The notes under the pieces were generated by a model. It did no database searches and was not told the origin of the DNA. It saw only the letters and a list, made by a program, of their open reading frames with translations. The translations under genes and the position numbers were made by a program. Below, in pieces: positions 18,273 through 27,140 of a stretch of DNA of 64,000 bases. How positions within the stretch are numbered: the stretch's first letter is position 1; every line of letters begins with the position of its first letter. Source of the DNA: Paenibacillus azoreducens (GTDB taxonomy: Bacteria; Bacillota; Bacilli; Paenibacillales; Paenibacillaceae); contig NZ_AP025343.1 in NCBI RefSeq assembly GCF_021654775.1, positions 3,005,501 to 3,069,500 on the forward strand, given 5' to 3'.

Positions 18273-19820
18273 ATGAGAGCAGAATTCAAAAACGAGGTAT
18301 TCGTTGATTTCAAGGACGAACGAAATAATGCGGAATTTGAGGCAGCGCTGAAGAAGGTGGAGGCCGAGCTTGGCAAGGAATATCCGCTTATTATTGGCGG
18401 CGAGAAAATTACGACCGACCGCAAAGCAGCTTCAATAAATCCGGCTAACAAAACGCAAACGATCGGCATTGTGTCCCAGGCCGATATACCGCTTGCGGAA
18501 AAAGCGATTCAAGTTGCCGCAGCGACCTTCGAAACGTGGAAGCGCACCGATCCGGGCGAACGCGCGCGTTATTTATACAGAGCCGCTGCAATCCTGCGCC
18601 GGCGCAAACATGAATTTTCTGCTTTGATGACGCTTGAAGCCGGTAAAACGAGGGTGGAAGCCGATGTCGAAACGGCTGAAGCGATCGACTTCCTCGAATT
18701 TTATGGACGCGAAATGCAGCGCCTCAGCCTGCCGCAGCCTTTAACGGTAAGCCAGGAGGAGGAAAATGAGCTGTATTATATTCCGCTCGGCGTTGGTGTC
18801 GTCATTCCTCCTTGGAACTTCCCGCTGGCCATTATGGCAGGCATGACCACGGCGGCACTTGTCACAGGCAATACGGTCGTTCTTAAACCGGCAAGCACAA
18901 CGCCTGTCATCGCGGCGAAATTTATGGCTTTGCTCGAAGAAGTGGGATTGCCTGCAGGCGTTGTCAACTTTTTACCGGGTCCGGGCGGGCAGGTCGGCGA
19001 TTATCTTGTGGATCATCCTCTCACCCGATTCATCAGCTTTACGGGCTCCCGGGATGTCGGTCTGCGCATCAACGAACGGGCGGCCAAAACGCATCCGGGG
19101 CAAAAATGGATCAAACGCGTCATCGCCGAAATGGGCGGCAAGGATGCGATTGTCGTCGACAACGAAGCCGATCTCGAACTGGCAGCGGATATGATCACGA
19201 CATCCGCTTTCGGATTTTCCGGGCAGAAATGTTCGGCATGTTCCCGCGCGATCATTCATGAGGATGTTTATGATTCTGTTCTGGAAAAGGTCGTGGAGCG
19301 CGCAAGCAAGCTAATCATGAGCAATCCGGCTGAAGCTGGAGCGAACCTCGGACCGGTCATCGACGAGAAAGCATATGCTAAGATTCTGGAGTACATTGAA
19401 ATCGGCAAGCAGGAAGGGCGATTGGTACTCGGCGGAGGCACAGGGGATTCAAACGGTTACTTCATTGAACCAACCATTTTTGCGGATGTGGAATCGACGG
19501 CCCGAATTTCCCAGGAAGAGATTTTTGGCCCTGTCGTGGCGTTCACGAAGGCCAAATCTTTCGATGAAGCGCTGGAATTTGCCAACAGCACCGATTATGG
19601 TTTGACCGGAGCCGTGATTTCCCGGAATGGGGCTCATCTGGAGCAAGCCAGACGCGAATTCCATGTGGGCAATCTTTACTTTAACCGCAAATGTACGGGT
19701 GCGCTGGTCGGAACTCATCCATTCGGCGGCTTCAATATGTCGGGTACGGATTCAAAAGCCGGCGGCCGCGATTATTTGCTGCTGTTTACGCAAGCGAAGC
19801 TTGTTTCCGACCGTTTCTAA
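18273..19820 (+). CDS. rocA: 1-pyrroline-5-carboxylate dehydrogenase (RocA type)
   Basis: 515 residues, exactly the usual length of RocA/PutC. The aldehyde dehydrogenase fold shows the NAD-binding stretch ([12 protein letters not shown] and FTGSRDVG), the general-base Glu in IAEMGGKDA and catalytic Cys in [13 protein letters not shown]. It oxidises P5C/glutamate semialdehyde to glutamate. It follows the -24/-12 promoter at 18195-18211 and is divergent from proline dehydrogenase. The ribosome site is weak and somewhat far (GAGAGG, about 12 nt). Confidence 0.94.
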   Translation: MRAEFKNEVFVDFKDERNNAEFEAALKKVEAELGKEYPLIIGGEKITTDRKAASINPANKTQTIGIVSQADIPLAEKAIQVAAATFETWKRTDPGERARYLYRAAAILRRRKHEFSALMTLEAGKTRVEADVETAEAIDFLEFYGREMQRLSLPQPLTVSQEEENELYYIPLGVGVVIPPWNFPLAIMAGMTTAALVTGNTVVLKPASTTPVIAAKFMALLEEVGLPAGVVNFLPGPGGQVGDYLVDHPLTRFISFTGSRDVGLRINERAAKTHPGQKWIKRVIAEMGGKDAIVVDNEADLELAADMITTSAFGFSGQKCSACSRAIIHEDVYDSVLEKVVERASKLIMSNPAEAGANLGPVIDEKAYAKILEYIEIGKQEGRLVLGGGTGDSNGYFIEPTIFADVESTARISQEEIFGPVVAFTKAKSFDEALEFANSTDYGLTGAVISRNGAHLEQARREFHVGNLYFNRKCTGALVGTHPFGGFNMSGTDSKAGGRDYLLLFTQAKLVSDRF

Positions 19821-19932
19821 AATTTTAGACAGTGGCGGTATTGTTGTAGAGGTGTTGTTTAGGAAGGCAGATGGTTCATGCGCTGAAAGGTCCCCATGTT
19901 GGTCGGCTTACACAAAGGATTGGGCGGGGAAA

Positions 19933-20116
19933 TTGCAAAACTGCATCTTTTTCCTGCGATTTTTCTAAAGTGCAAGAGGAAAGTTGCAAATCTGCATCCT
20001 TTTCGCGCCATTGAAGGCAAATTGGTATGAGTGGCTCGGAAAGGATGCATAATCACAACAATTATTGTTTTTTCTCCCGAAACGCAAGAAAAGGATGCAC
20101 TTTCGCATCCTTTTAA
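19933..20116. repeat. Intergenic element with four-motif geometry (family B)
   Basis: Two direct copies of a TGCATCYTT motif start at 19942 and 19993 (51 bp apart), each preceded by TTGCAAA. They are followed by two inverted copies, AAGGATGCA, at 20041 and 20091 (50 bp apart). The last copy forms a perfect 10-bp hairpin, AAAAGGATGC with GCATCCTTTT (20089-20114). The motif is unrelated to family A, but the plan of two direct and two inverted units at ~50-bp steps is the same. It fills most of the gap between the P5C dehydrogenase and sigma-54 genes. Confidence 0.7.
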
Positions 20117-20207
20117 TTGATCTTATCCCATGTTCTTTTTGCACTATTTTGAGTAAAGTATAGTAAAGGGTATTCTAACCAAAAAACAAAGGGAAGGGGG
20201 GAGGACG

Positions 20208-21521
20208 TTGTTAGGGTATCAATTGGTGCAGGACCAACGCCTCAAGCTGGCGCTTACTCCTGAACTGAAGCAATCCATTCATATATTGTCATTGCCTGCC
20301 GATGAACTGATACAATATTTGCATGAACAGGCGACCGAAAATCCGGTGCTCGAGCTTGAGGACGGCTGGGAAGCCCGGGCATACAGCGGAAGGATCAGAC
20401 GCGGCGAAGGGATGCGATTGGAGCGGGATCCGCTTTGGAACGCAGCCGGGACGCAGGATACGATGGAGGAGAAGCTGAAGAGCCAGCTGCGCCTCCTCTC
20501 GCTCCCTGCGGAAGTATATCGTGCGGCTGCATATATGGCCGGGAATTTGAATGACGACGGTTATTTGGACATTCCATTGACGGAAATCCGTTCGATGTTA
20601 AATGTTTCGGAAGCGGTCCTTATGGCCGCGCTTGAGTCGCTGCAATCCCTGGAACCTGCCGGCATAGCCGGCAGGGATCTGCGGGAATGCCTGCTGCTGC
20701 AGATTGCCCGCGATCCGGATTCCGTCCCGTTTGCTTATGAAATCGTAGATAATTATTTGCCGGAATTGGCTCATGGCAACTTGGAACGTATAACCTCGGA
20801 TTTGCGGATTTCGAAGGAACAGGCAACCAGCGCCTCCCGATATATCCGCAGCTTGAATCCGCGTCCCGGGCTGGCCATGGGAGCTTTCAATCGGCAGTTT
20901 ATCGTCCCGGATGCCGTTGTCGAGCGACACGGGGACGGATTTACGGTCTCCTTGCTTTCTTCAAATGTTCCCAAGCTGTCGATTAGCGATGAATGGCGGA
21001 ACTGGATCAAAATGCGCAAACCGGCAGAGGAAGGGCTGCAATTAAACACATGCTACAAGTCGGCTGAGTGGCTAGTCCGCAGCGTAGAGATGCGGAAATT
21101 AACTTTGACGAGGGTTGTATGCGCTATCATGGAGGAGCAGCAAGCATTTCTGTCAGAAGGAGCGAAAGGCCTGCGGCCCATGACCTTAAACACGATCTCG
21201 GGCAAGCTGGATATGCATGAATCGACGGTCAGCCGCGCGGTTCACGGCAAATACGTGCTCACTCCGTACGGCGTGTTTCCCTTGAAGTATTTTTTTGCGG
21301 CCGGCTTGTCAACTTCAGACGGGGGTGGAGTATCCTCACGGACGGTGCAAGCGAAGATCAAGGAGCTTATCGATTCCGAGGATAAAAGATATCCATACTC
21401 CGACCAGAAAATCGCCGATATGCTTTTAGCGGAAGGAATACGGTTGTCGCGCAGAACGGTCACCAAATACCGGGAAGAATTAAGGATTTTATCTTCTTCG
21501 GCCCGCAGGGATCGAAAATGA
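20208..21521 (+). CDS. sigL: RNA polymerase sigma-54 factor
   Basis: 437 residues. The Gln-rich activator-binding region I (ALTPELKQSIHILSLP) starts the protein, the core-binding region lies in the middle, and the C-terminal helix-turn-helix is followed by the RpoN box, here SRRTVTKYRE (canonical ARRTVAKYRE), which reads the -24 element. The TTG start at 20208 follows GGGAAGGGGGGAGG. Its location beside a sigma-54 activator and two sigma-54 promoters makes this a compact local regulon, though sigma-54 will serve other promoters in the genome too. Confidence 0.95.
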   Translation: MLGYQLVQDQRLKLALTPELKQSIHILSLPADELIQYLHEQATENPVLELEDGWEARAYSGRIRRGEGMRLERDPLWNAAGTQDTMEEKLKSQLRLLSLPAEVYRAAAYMAGNLNDDGYLDIPLTEIRSMLNVSEAVLMAALESLQSLEPAGIAGRDLRECLLLQIARDPDSVPFAYEIVDNYLPELAHGNLERITSDLRISKEQATSASRYIRSLNPRPGLAMGAFNRQFIVPDAVVERHGDGFTVSLLSSNVPKLSISDEWRNWIKMRKPAEEGLQLNTCYKSAEWLVRSVEMRKLTLTRVVCAIMEEQQAFLSEGAKGLRPMTLNTISGKLDMHESTVSRAVHGKYVLTPYGVFPLKYFFAAGLSTSDGGGVSSRTVQAKIKELIDSEDKRYPYSDQKIADMLLAEGIRLSRRTVTKYREELRILSSSARRDRK

Positions 21522-21563
21522 AAAAGGGGTTGCTTCAGATTAATATCTGGGGCAGCCCCTTTT
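21522..21563. terminator. Bidirectional terminator between sigL and the aspartase-like gene
   Basis: AAAAGGGG and CCCCTTTT enclose a further paired part (CAGAT with ATCTG), giving a long interrupted stem with A-rich and T-rich flanks. It lies between the convergent sigL gene and the aspartase-like gene and can serve both. Confidence 0.8.
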
Positions 21564-21610
21564 GAAATGGTGAGATTCATATTGCTAAAGATGAAGGTGT
21601 AGCGATCCGG

Positions 21611-22771
21611 TTATATGGCCGGTAGTTGATATACTGAGTCCGTCTTTTCCGTGAGCGAGAGCGTAAAAGATTCGATGCCCGTGTTCAGTAATTTCAAGGA
21701 TTCAAGCAGGTTATGGACGATAAGCGGCGGAACGGCATTTCGGTCAACCATTCCGGTTTCCGCAGCCAGAAAAAGGCTATGGTCCAAACCGACTGCCTGA
21801 AATGCGATTTGCTGCAAAGCTTCAGCGGCTCTAAGTTCCGTGTTTGTATTCAAATCCGGTTTGCTTGGAGCGGTTTGCTGCGACACGGCGAGGCGGATAT
21901 CGCTGCATAATTTCGACAGGCTCATGGCACAATGTTTGAGCGCGGAAGAGAGCTGGACAAACATATCGCTGCTCTTAACTGTATTTATGCCATCGTTAAA
22001 GCCATAATCATAATCGCTGATTTGCGTTATCTCCAGCAAATACGTTCCGATTTTTGCCGTAAACTCCGCACTCGCATTCGGCGCGGGCACAATATGCTCA
22101 GCACCCAGAAAATCAGCTGGAAGCAGCGAAGCGGCCGCGATGAGCCGTTTCAAGTCATCTTGCAGGCAACGCGCGGAATCCGCATATTGGCCGCCAAGCC
22201 ATGCCGGTGTTCCCAACTGCAGGTTTTCCGGCTCTGCAGGCGGATCGGCTCGCTTGTATTGGGCGAGTAAACAGCCGATCAGCTGATCAATGGACCGGAT
22301 CAAGGTTTGGGACAATCGATGGGCGGCGATGCGGAGAGCCGAAGAAATCACGCCATCTGCCGTCTGATCCAAATTGACATGGCGGATAGGGTCAATCAAT
22401 GAATAATTTCCTTTATCCTCAAGCATAAACTCAAGCGCGCGGTTGGCAAGAACTTCGTTCATATTCATGTTAAGAGCGTCGCCTGTAATATCCTGACATA
22501 TATTCACGATAAAGTCTTCCGCATGTTTTCCAATCATCACCTCATCCGCGGCTTTGACGATCCGATTGCCGATCCGCTCCGGCAGCGTGCCCAGATCAAG
22601 ATGGGCTTTTGCGGCAGCTTTTTTTATGATGGCCACACCCATAATTAACTCAATGTGAACTGGCACGGCGGCACGGGGACAGTTTTCGACGGTCCGCAGC
22701 GTTTGAATGCCGTAATAAGCATGGGCGGGCAGCACGCGCGCCCCTAGAATGTCTTGCTCGATTCTGATCAT
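21611..22771 (-). CDS. Aspartase/fumarase-superfamily protein lacking the catalytic loop
   Basis: 386 residues against about 470 for aspartase. The N-terminus is clear aspartase (RIEQDILGARVLPAHAYYGI), and NMNMNEVLANRALE plus the C-terminal AFQAVGLDHSLFLAAETG still align. The usual QGGAGTS stretch reads QDITGDA, the HVN..QSTND stretch reads NLDQTADG, and the signature loop GSSIMPGKVNP with the catalytic Ser is missing entirely. Ordinary aspartase or fumarase chemistry is therefore unlikely. The reading frame is intact and has a good ribosome site (GGGAGG, 8 nt before ATG 22771), so the protein is probably made. It may bind a dicarboxylate without turning it over; this is inference. Confidence 0.8.
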   Translation of the reverse strand: MIRIEQDILGARVLPAHAYYGIQTLRTVENCPRAAVPVHIELIMGVAIIKKAAAKAHLDLGTLPERIGNRIVKAADEVMIGKHAEDFIVNICQDITGDALNMNMNEVLANRALEFMLEDKGNYSLIDPIRHVNLDQTADGVISSALRIAAHRLSQTLIRSIDQLIGCLLAQYKRADPPAEPENLQLGTPAWLGGQYADSARCLQDDLKRLIAAASLLPADFLGAEHIVPAPNASAEFTAKIGTYLLEITQISDYDYGFNDGINTVKSSDMFVQLSSALKHCAMSLSKLCSDIRLAVSQQTAPSKPDLNTNTELRAAEALQQIAFQAVGLDHSLFLAAETGMVDRNAVPPLIVHNLLESLKLLNTGIESFTLSLTEKTDSVYQLPAI

Positions 22772-23050
22772 TGGTCTTGCCTCCCTTTTCACGTGAACCT
22801 GTCCGGTATAAGTTGCGGTCTAATATTTTTAATAAGCAATTTTCATGCCAAGACAGGATATATACTGAAAATAGTCATTAAAATGATGCGGGTTGATTGC
22901 TGCGGAGTGCGTGATCGTTCCTAAAGGCTGCTCCCCGTCTCGGTATGATCGGCTATTTTCATGCTTGCCTCCGAATGTGATAATCTCAATATGTATCGGA
23001 CAGAGGGTTCAGATAAAGAAAAGCATTCGAAAAGTAAAGTGGAGGTACCC

Positions 23051-23881
23051 GTGAATTTCAATCAACTTTTTTTCCACATCCATTATTGTAATGGTCGAAA
23101 ATACAAGGAACCGCTCAAGCCTTTCCGTAAAATAACGAGAACGCTGCCGCATCATGAGCTTATTTGGGTTACCGAGGGGGCTGGGCGGATCAAAATCGGC
23201 AAACGAATTTATCCGATCCAAAAAGGAATGCTGTATTATATCGGCCGAGGCATGCTGCATCAAATTGAGCCGGACTCTGACAAACCTTCGGGTTTCTTGA
23301 CCGTCCATTTCAGCTTTGCGCATGTGGGATTGAATGATGGCATATGGGCAGTCGAAGACGATGAGGAAATGCTGCCCCTGCATCCGGCTTATGAATTAAG
23401 GGATGCTTATCCGGTGCAGGATCTGTTTCAAAAGCTGGTGGACAGCTGGAACGTCAAGCTTCCAGGGTACGAGTTTACGTCCAAAACCTTGCTGCAGCAG
23501 CTGCTTATCGCCATTTTCCAAAACATAAAAAAGCAAAGTCAAAATTATGCCACTTCCTTAAAGGTGGAAAAAATCATTGGGTACATGCATGAGCATATCA
23601 ACGATAAGGTCACCTTGACCGATTTATCGCAGTTGGTGCAGCTGACGCCTGCGTATCTATCGAGGATGTTTAAGGAAACGACGGGTTACTCGGTCATCGG
23701 GTATTTTAATAAGATCAAAATGGATAAAGCGAAGGAACTGCTGATTGAAGGAGATAAAAAGGTAAAGGAAGTAGCCCAGGCGCTGGGATACGCGGATGAA
23801 TTTTATTTCAGCCGCATATTCAAAAAAACCGAAGGGATGAGTCCATCGGAATATTACAGCAAAAATGTCCATGGAGTTTAG
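23051..23881 (+). CDS. AraC-family transcriptional regulator
   Basis: 276 residues. An N-terminal cupin-like sensor (IGRGMLHQIEPDSD) precedes two C-terminal helix-turn-helix motifs (VTLTDLSQLVQLTPAYLSRM and VKEVAQALGYADEFYFSRIF), with the usual ending GMSPSEYY. GTG at 23051 follows GTGGAGG; the frame upstream is open but has no better start. It precedes an MFS transporter and may regulate it, but no operator was identified. Confidence 0.88.
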   Translation: MNFNQLFFHIHYCNGRKYKEPLKPFRKITRTLPHHELIWVTEGAGRIKIGKRIYPIQKGMLYYIGRGMLHQIEPDSDKPSGFLTVHFSFAHVGLNDGIWAVEDDEEMLPLHPAYELRDAYPVQDLFQKLVDSWNVKLPGYEFTSKTLLQQLLIAIFQNIKKQSQNYATSLKVEKIIGYMHEHINDKVTLTDLSQLVQLTPAYLSRMFKETTGYSVIGYFNKIKMDKAKELLIEGDKKVKEVAQALGYADEFYFSRIFKKTEGMSPSEYYSKNVHGV

Positions 23882-24004
23882 AATAATGCATGGTATAAGG
23901 ACACTCTCCGAGCTAATATAAGGATGTTATTGTTCATGGTTCATTGACAAGGACTCTTGCATATAGCGGAAGGGAGGTCTTTTTTTCAATATGTTAGAAA
24001 ATAT

Positions 24005-24069
24005 AAACTTCCGGGGTCCCCGCAAAATATTCGGAATAAACTTCGGAGGCTACACTTCACTTTGCGGGG
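24005..24069. repeat. 65-bp intergenic repeat, copy 2, supplying a ribosome site
   Basis: Matches 8005-8069 with 8 differences in 65 bases. CCCCGCAAA and TTTGCGGGG form a perfect 9-bp inverted repeat at its two sides. The final GCGGGGGG is placed 5-8 nt before the ATG codons at 24074/24077, so the repeat's end serves as the Shine-Dalgarno of the MFS gene and could be sequestered when the repeat folds. Confidence 0.75.
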
Positions 24070-24076
24070 GGATATG

Positions 24077-25327
24077 ATGCCGATTTGGAAAAGAAATTTG
24101 ATCGTTTGCTGGTTCGGGATGTTTGTCACCGGCGTGGGCATGAGTCAAATCGCGCCCATTTTGCCGCTTTATATCAAGCAGCTCGGAGTAAATAATCCAT
24201 CGTCCATAGCCCAATTTTCCGGCATTGCCTTTGGCATTACCTACATTATTTCGGCCATTTTTTCGCCCATTTGGGGACAGGCTGCCGATAAGTACGGACG
24301 CAAACCGATGCTGCTGCGGGCAAGCCTCGGGATGGCGGTTGTCGTGGGCTGCATGGGATTTGCACACAATGTATACGTGTTGATCGGACTCCGGATCTTG
24401 CAGGGGACCATTACGGGTTACAGCACCGCGTGCACGACATTGATCGCCACCCAGACGGACAAGGAACATGCGGGAATGGCACTGGGCACGCTGTCAACGG
24501 CGAATATTGCCGGCTCATTGCTTGGTCCGATGATCGGCGGTTTTGTGGCTGAGCATTGGGGCCTGAGAGATTCATTTTTTATTACCGGCGCGCTTTTGTT
24601 TATTGCTTTTATAGCAACGCTTTTGTTCGTCCAAGAATCCTTTGTGCGCGAACACAAACAGGCGGCGGGCATTAAGGAAATATGGCGCAGCATCCCCGAA
24701 AAAAGCTTGACCATAAGCATGTTCGTGACTTTTTTCGTACTTACTGTGGCACTCTATTCGGTAGAACCCATCATTACGGTCTATATTACCCAACTGTCCG
24801 GCCATACCGGTCATATTGCGTTGCTGGCGGGAATCACCTTCTCCGCATCGGGGCTTGCCAATATTTTGGCCGCACCCGGACTCGGAAAGCTTTCTGACAA
24901 AATCGGAGCGCAAAAGGTAATTTTAGCTGCTCTCATAGCGGCAGGCGTAGTTTTCATTCCGCAGGCTTTTGTGCAAAACCCATGGCAGCTTATGGTACTG
25001 CGCTTCTTGTTTGGACTCGCGGCGGCAGGTCTGATTCCCTCCGTCAATATTCTGGTCAAAAAAATTACGCCGTCTGAGTTGACAGGCAGAATATTCGGTT
25101 TCAATATGTCGGCCGGGTATTTGGGCGCCTTTGCAGGCGCGCTGCTGGGCGGTCAGGTGGCGGCGTGGTTCGGTATGAAATATGTGTTTTTCATTACCAG
25201 CGCTTTGCTGTTGGCAAACGCGGCATGGGTTTATTTCACGGTGTATAAAAAGCTAAACAGCAGCGCAGCGATAGGGTCCTTGGGCAAAATTAAACTAATC
25301 AATGGGAGAGAAGAAGATGGAATCTAA
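24077..25327 (+). CDS. MFS multidrug-type transporter (DHA1)
   Basis: About 416 residues with 12 predicted helices. Family marks include the helix 2-3 loop [16 protein letters not shown] and the drug-exporter motif C region in helix 5 ([19 protein letters not shown]), which places it among 12-TMS drug/H+ antiporters (MdtG/NorA-like). The start at 24077 (or 24074) gives the usual MPIWKRNL opening; frame upstream to 23957 crosses the 65-bp repeat and is not typical protein. It overlaps the isochorismatase-like gene by 11 nt. Substrate unknown. Confidence 0.88.
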   Translation: MPIWKRNLIVCWFGMFVTGVGMSQIAPILPLYIKQLGVNNPSSIAQFSGIAFGITYIISAIFSPIWGQAADKYGRKPMLLRASLGMAVVVGCMGFAHNVYVLIGLRILQGTITGYSTACTTLIATQTDKEHAGMALGTLSTANIAGSLLGPMIGGFVAEHWGLRDSFFITGALLFIAFIATLLFVQESFVREHKQAAGIKEIWRSIPEKSLTISMFVTFFVLTVALYSVEPIITVYITQLSGHTGHIALLAGITFSASGLANILAAPGLGKLSDKIGAQKVILAALIAAGVVFIPQAFVQNPWQLMVLRFLFGLAAAGLIPSVNILVKKITPSELTGRIFGFNMSAGYLGAFAGALLGGQVAAWFGMKYVFFITSALLLANAAWVYFTVYKKLNSSAAIGSLGKIKLINGREEDGI

Positions 25328-25907
25328 CTTGACAAAAGAAAGGGAACAATTGAAAGCGGAAAAAACGGCGTTGGTGGTGATCGACCTGCAAAACGGGATT
25401 GTGCACGGGCAGCGGGCTCCATATACGGGAGAAGAGGTAGTGCGCAGCGCAAGCAAATTGGTGGACGCATTTACGGAAAAGGGCGCGTTTGTCGTTTTCG
25501 TGAAAGTCTCGACCGTTGACGGAAAAGATATGCTAAAACCAGCAACGGATATAAATGTAAGCCAGCCGCAATTCCCGCAAGGTTGGGATCGGATTGTGCC
25601 CGAATTAGCTGATACTCCACAAGCGCATATGGTTACGAAACGGCAGTGGGGGGCATTTTTCGGCACGGACCTGGACCTGCAGCTGCGCCGCCGCGGCGTT
25701 GACACGATCGTGTTATGCGGGATTTCGACGTCTGTCGGCGTGGATACGACGGCAAGAGAAGCTTATCAGCATGGATACCACCAGGTGTTTGTGGAAGATG
25801 CGATGACGGCTTCAACGAAGGAAGAACATGATTATGTATGCAAATATATTTTTCCGAAGATCGGTAAAATCCGGACCAGCGAAGAAGTGGTCGCGGCTTT
25901 GAAATAA
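25317..25907 (+). CDS. Isochorismatase-family hydrolase without the usual nucleophile Cys
   Basis: About 196 residues. The conserved Asp is in [13 protein letters not shown] and the Lys in [15 protein letters not shown]. Where cysteine hydrolases have TSVCV, this protein has [18 protein letters not shown], with Gly instead of Cys. True isochorismatases (EntB, DhbB, PhzD) also lack that Cys and cleave a vinyl ether, so an amidase or nicotinamidase role is less likely. The start ATG 25317 follows GGGAGAGAAG, inside the end of the MFS gene. Confidence 0.82.
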   Translation: MESNLTKEREQLKAEKTALVVIDLQNGIVHGQRAPYTGEEVVRSASKLVDAFTEKGAFVVFVKVSTVDGKDMLKPATDINVSQPQFPQGWDRIVPELADTPQAHMVTKRQWGAFFGTDLDLQLRRRGVDTIVLCGISTSVGVDTTAREAYQHGYHQVFVEDAMTASTKEEHDYVCKYIFPKIGKIRTSEEVVAALK

Positions 25908-26330
25908 CAGATCAAAGTGAAAAAGTTGAGCCCAGGTTTGAAGTTCCGGCATTACCAACGTATTGAAAGTTGAGATGAACTAACGAAACGGGCTGTCCCC
26001 AAAGTAGGTTAGTAGTTTGCTGATCAGACAGCTCGCTTGGAATTAGAAACGGTTGGGTAATCCAAAAGTGACGAGCAGAGCTAGTTCTGCATCGCCACTT
26101 TTCGATTTTAATCCATTGCTGCCCTCCACTTTCACTGGCCCCACATCTGAACCCGTAGAGGAATCCACCCACACACAGTGATAGATCCAGGTGGTAAAGG
26201 CAGCCGATATCAACTTCATATTTATGGGTTTATAGGTAATATCTATTATTTCCTTTATATATTGTTACAGATGTACTCTATGATGCGATGTTGACGAGCA
26301 CAAAGGACGCATTGCAAAGTCACACAACAC

Positions 26331-26517
26331 TCTAACGGACACTGCTGACGCTATTGTAGGCAATTTCGACCATTATGATTTCTAACGGACACAGCTGCAG
26401 TTATTTAGTGAAAAAACTCGCTTTTGATGGTGTTTATGGGCAGTTAAGCGCTGTGGTGTCCCTTACATTTTTAAAATAGCTGTTTTTAGCCATTTAGCGG
26501 TCGTGGTGTCCGTTAGA
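26331..26517. repeat. 187-bp intergenic element, family A copy 2
   Basis: Perfect 12-bp inverted termini, TCTAACGGACAC (26331-26342) and GTGTCCGTTAGA (26506-26517). A second direct copy lies 50 bp after the first (26381) and an inverted partial copy, GTGTCCCTTA, lies 50 bp before the last (26456). Length and all four motif spacings equal those of 6683-6869. The first unit continues with CGCTATT at the same offset as CGTTATT there. It sits inside the decayed IS. Confidence 0.82.
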
Positions 26518-26532
26518 ATCGGAAGCGTAGGC

Positions 26533-26770
26533 GGAGGCCGCAGTTCATACCGTCCCAAAATGATGCTCAAAGTGATCCTTTACGATTACCCGAAAATGCT
26601 TTACTTTTGCCGTAGCATCGAAAAGCTGCTGCAAGAAAACCTCCTAGGGCAACAGGTCGTTCCGGCGTTTCTCCTTGCGAGGGCCAGAGAAGGTCCACGC
26701 CGAGTTTGGGATTGTGGCTTTAGCCCACAATCTACCGAAGGTGGCGGGCATCCGTTCCGCTACTTTCCTG
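26533..26770 (+). pseudogene. IS1182-family transposase remnants
   Basis: Frame 1 (about 26533-26640) reads GRSSYRPKMMLKVILYDYPK and continues YFCRSIEKLLQEN, the N-terminal conserved block of IS1182 transposases. A different frame (about 26678-26770) reads KVHAEFGIVALAHNLPKVAG, like the C-terminal block. The whole middle, with the DDE catalytic core, is missing and the two parts are out of frame, so the element cannot move by itself. Confidence 0.65.
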
Positions 26771-26963
26771 CAAAAGCGACAAAACAAAAAAAGTTGGGCG
26801 GAAAACATGACGTTTTCCCGACCAACTTTTTATTTTGGGGACTTATTGGACAGCCCCTATTTTATTTGGCTCTTTTCGCATAGATCGTTGCTATTTTGAT
26901 CAGACTTACCCAAACACGAACAAATCAAGCTATTTACCTTTTAAAAAAGCTTTAAAGTGATTT

Positions 26964-27140
26964 TTACTTTTTTAACTCTTGGTAATTCACTTCAAGTAGT
27001 TTTTCTACTGGAATATTATCTATTGTCATTCCTGTGATGTCACTATCCGTAATTTGTAGGTTTTTTAAGTTACTGTTACTAATCTTAGTTCCTTGGAGGT
27101 CACACCTTTTCAACTGAGGAATAACCAGGAGGTTGGATAT
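26964..27140 (-). pseudogene. Pentapeptide-repeat protein, C-terminal fragment
   Basis: The minus strand reads CDLQGTKISNSNLKNLQITD and then DSDITGMTIDNIPVEKLLEV up to TAA at 26964-26966. This is the end of a pentapeptide-repeat protein of the kind whose last repeats run LxxLxI..., followed by GMTIDGIPVEELL. An in-frame TAG lies about 16 codons before CDLQ, so only the tail remains. It joins directly to the GNAT fragment in another frame. Confidence 0.65.

Larger units (their letters stand above)
25990..26856. mobile_element. Decayed IS1182-like insertion sequence
   Basis: GGGCTGTCC at 25990-25998 and its reverse complement GGACAGCCC at 26848-26856 could be the terminal inverted repeats. Between them lie fragments of an IS1182-type transposase (26533-26770) and a terminator-like hairpin near the right end (AAAAAGTTGG with CCAACTTTTT). 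The left part, 25999-26330, has no recognisable coding content. A 187-bp family A element (26331-26517) lies inside. The outer limits rest on only 9 bp and are tentative. Confidence 0.5.

Noticed and set aside
15080..19831. 14-bp direct repeat TAAAATTTTAGACA flanking the proline module (15080-15093 and 19818-19831)
   Set aside because: Several 14-mers are expected to recur by chance in 64 kb, more so for AT-rich ones, and the second copy overlaps the P5C dehydrogenase stop codon. There is no other sign of a mobile unit.
17010..22920. Similarity between GCGGGTTGACCGCTACG (17012 area) and GCGGGTTGATTGCTGCG (22888 area)
   Set aside because: Only about 25 bases with several mismatches; no defined ends or third copy, so it was not called a repeat.
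25912..26172. 86-codon minus-strand frame inside the IS remnant
   Set aside because: No recognisable domain or ribosome site; it lies in decayed DNA.
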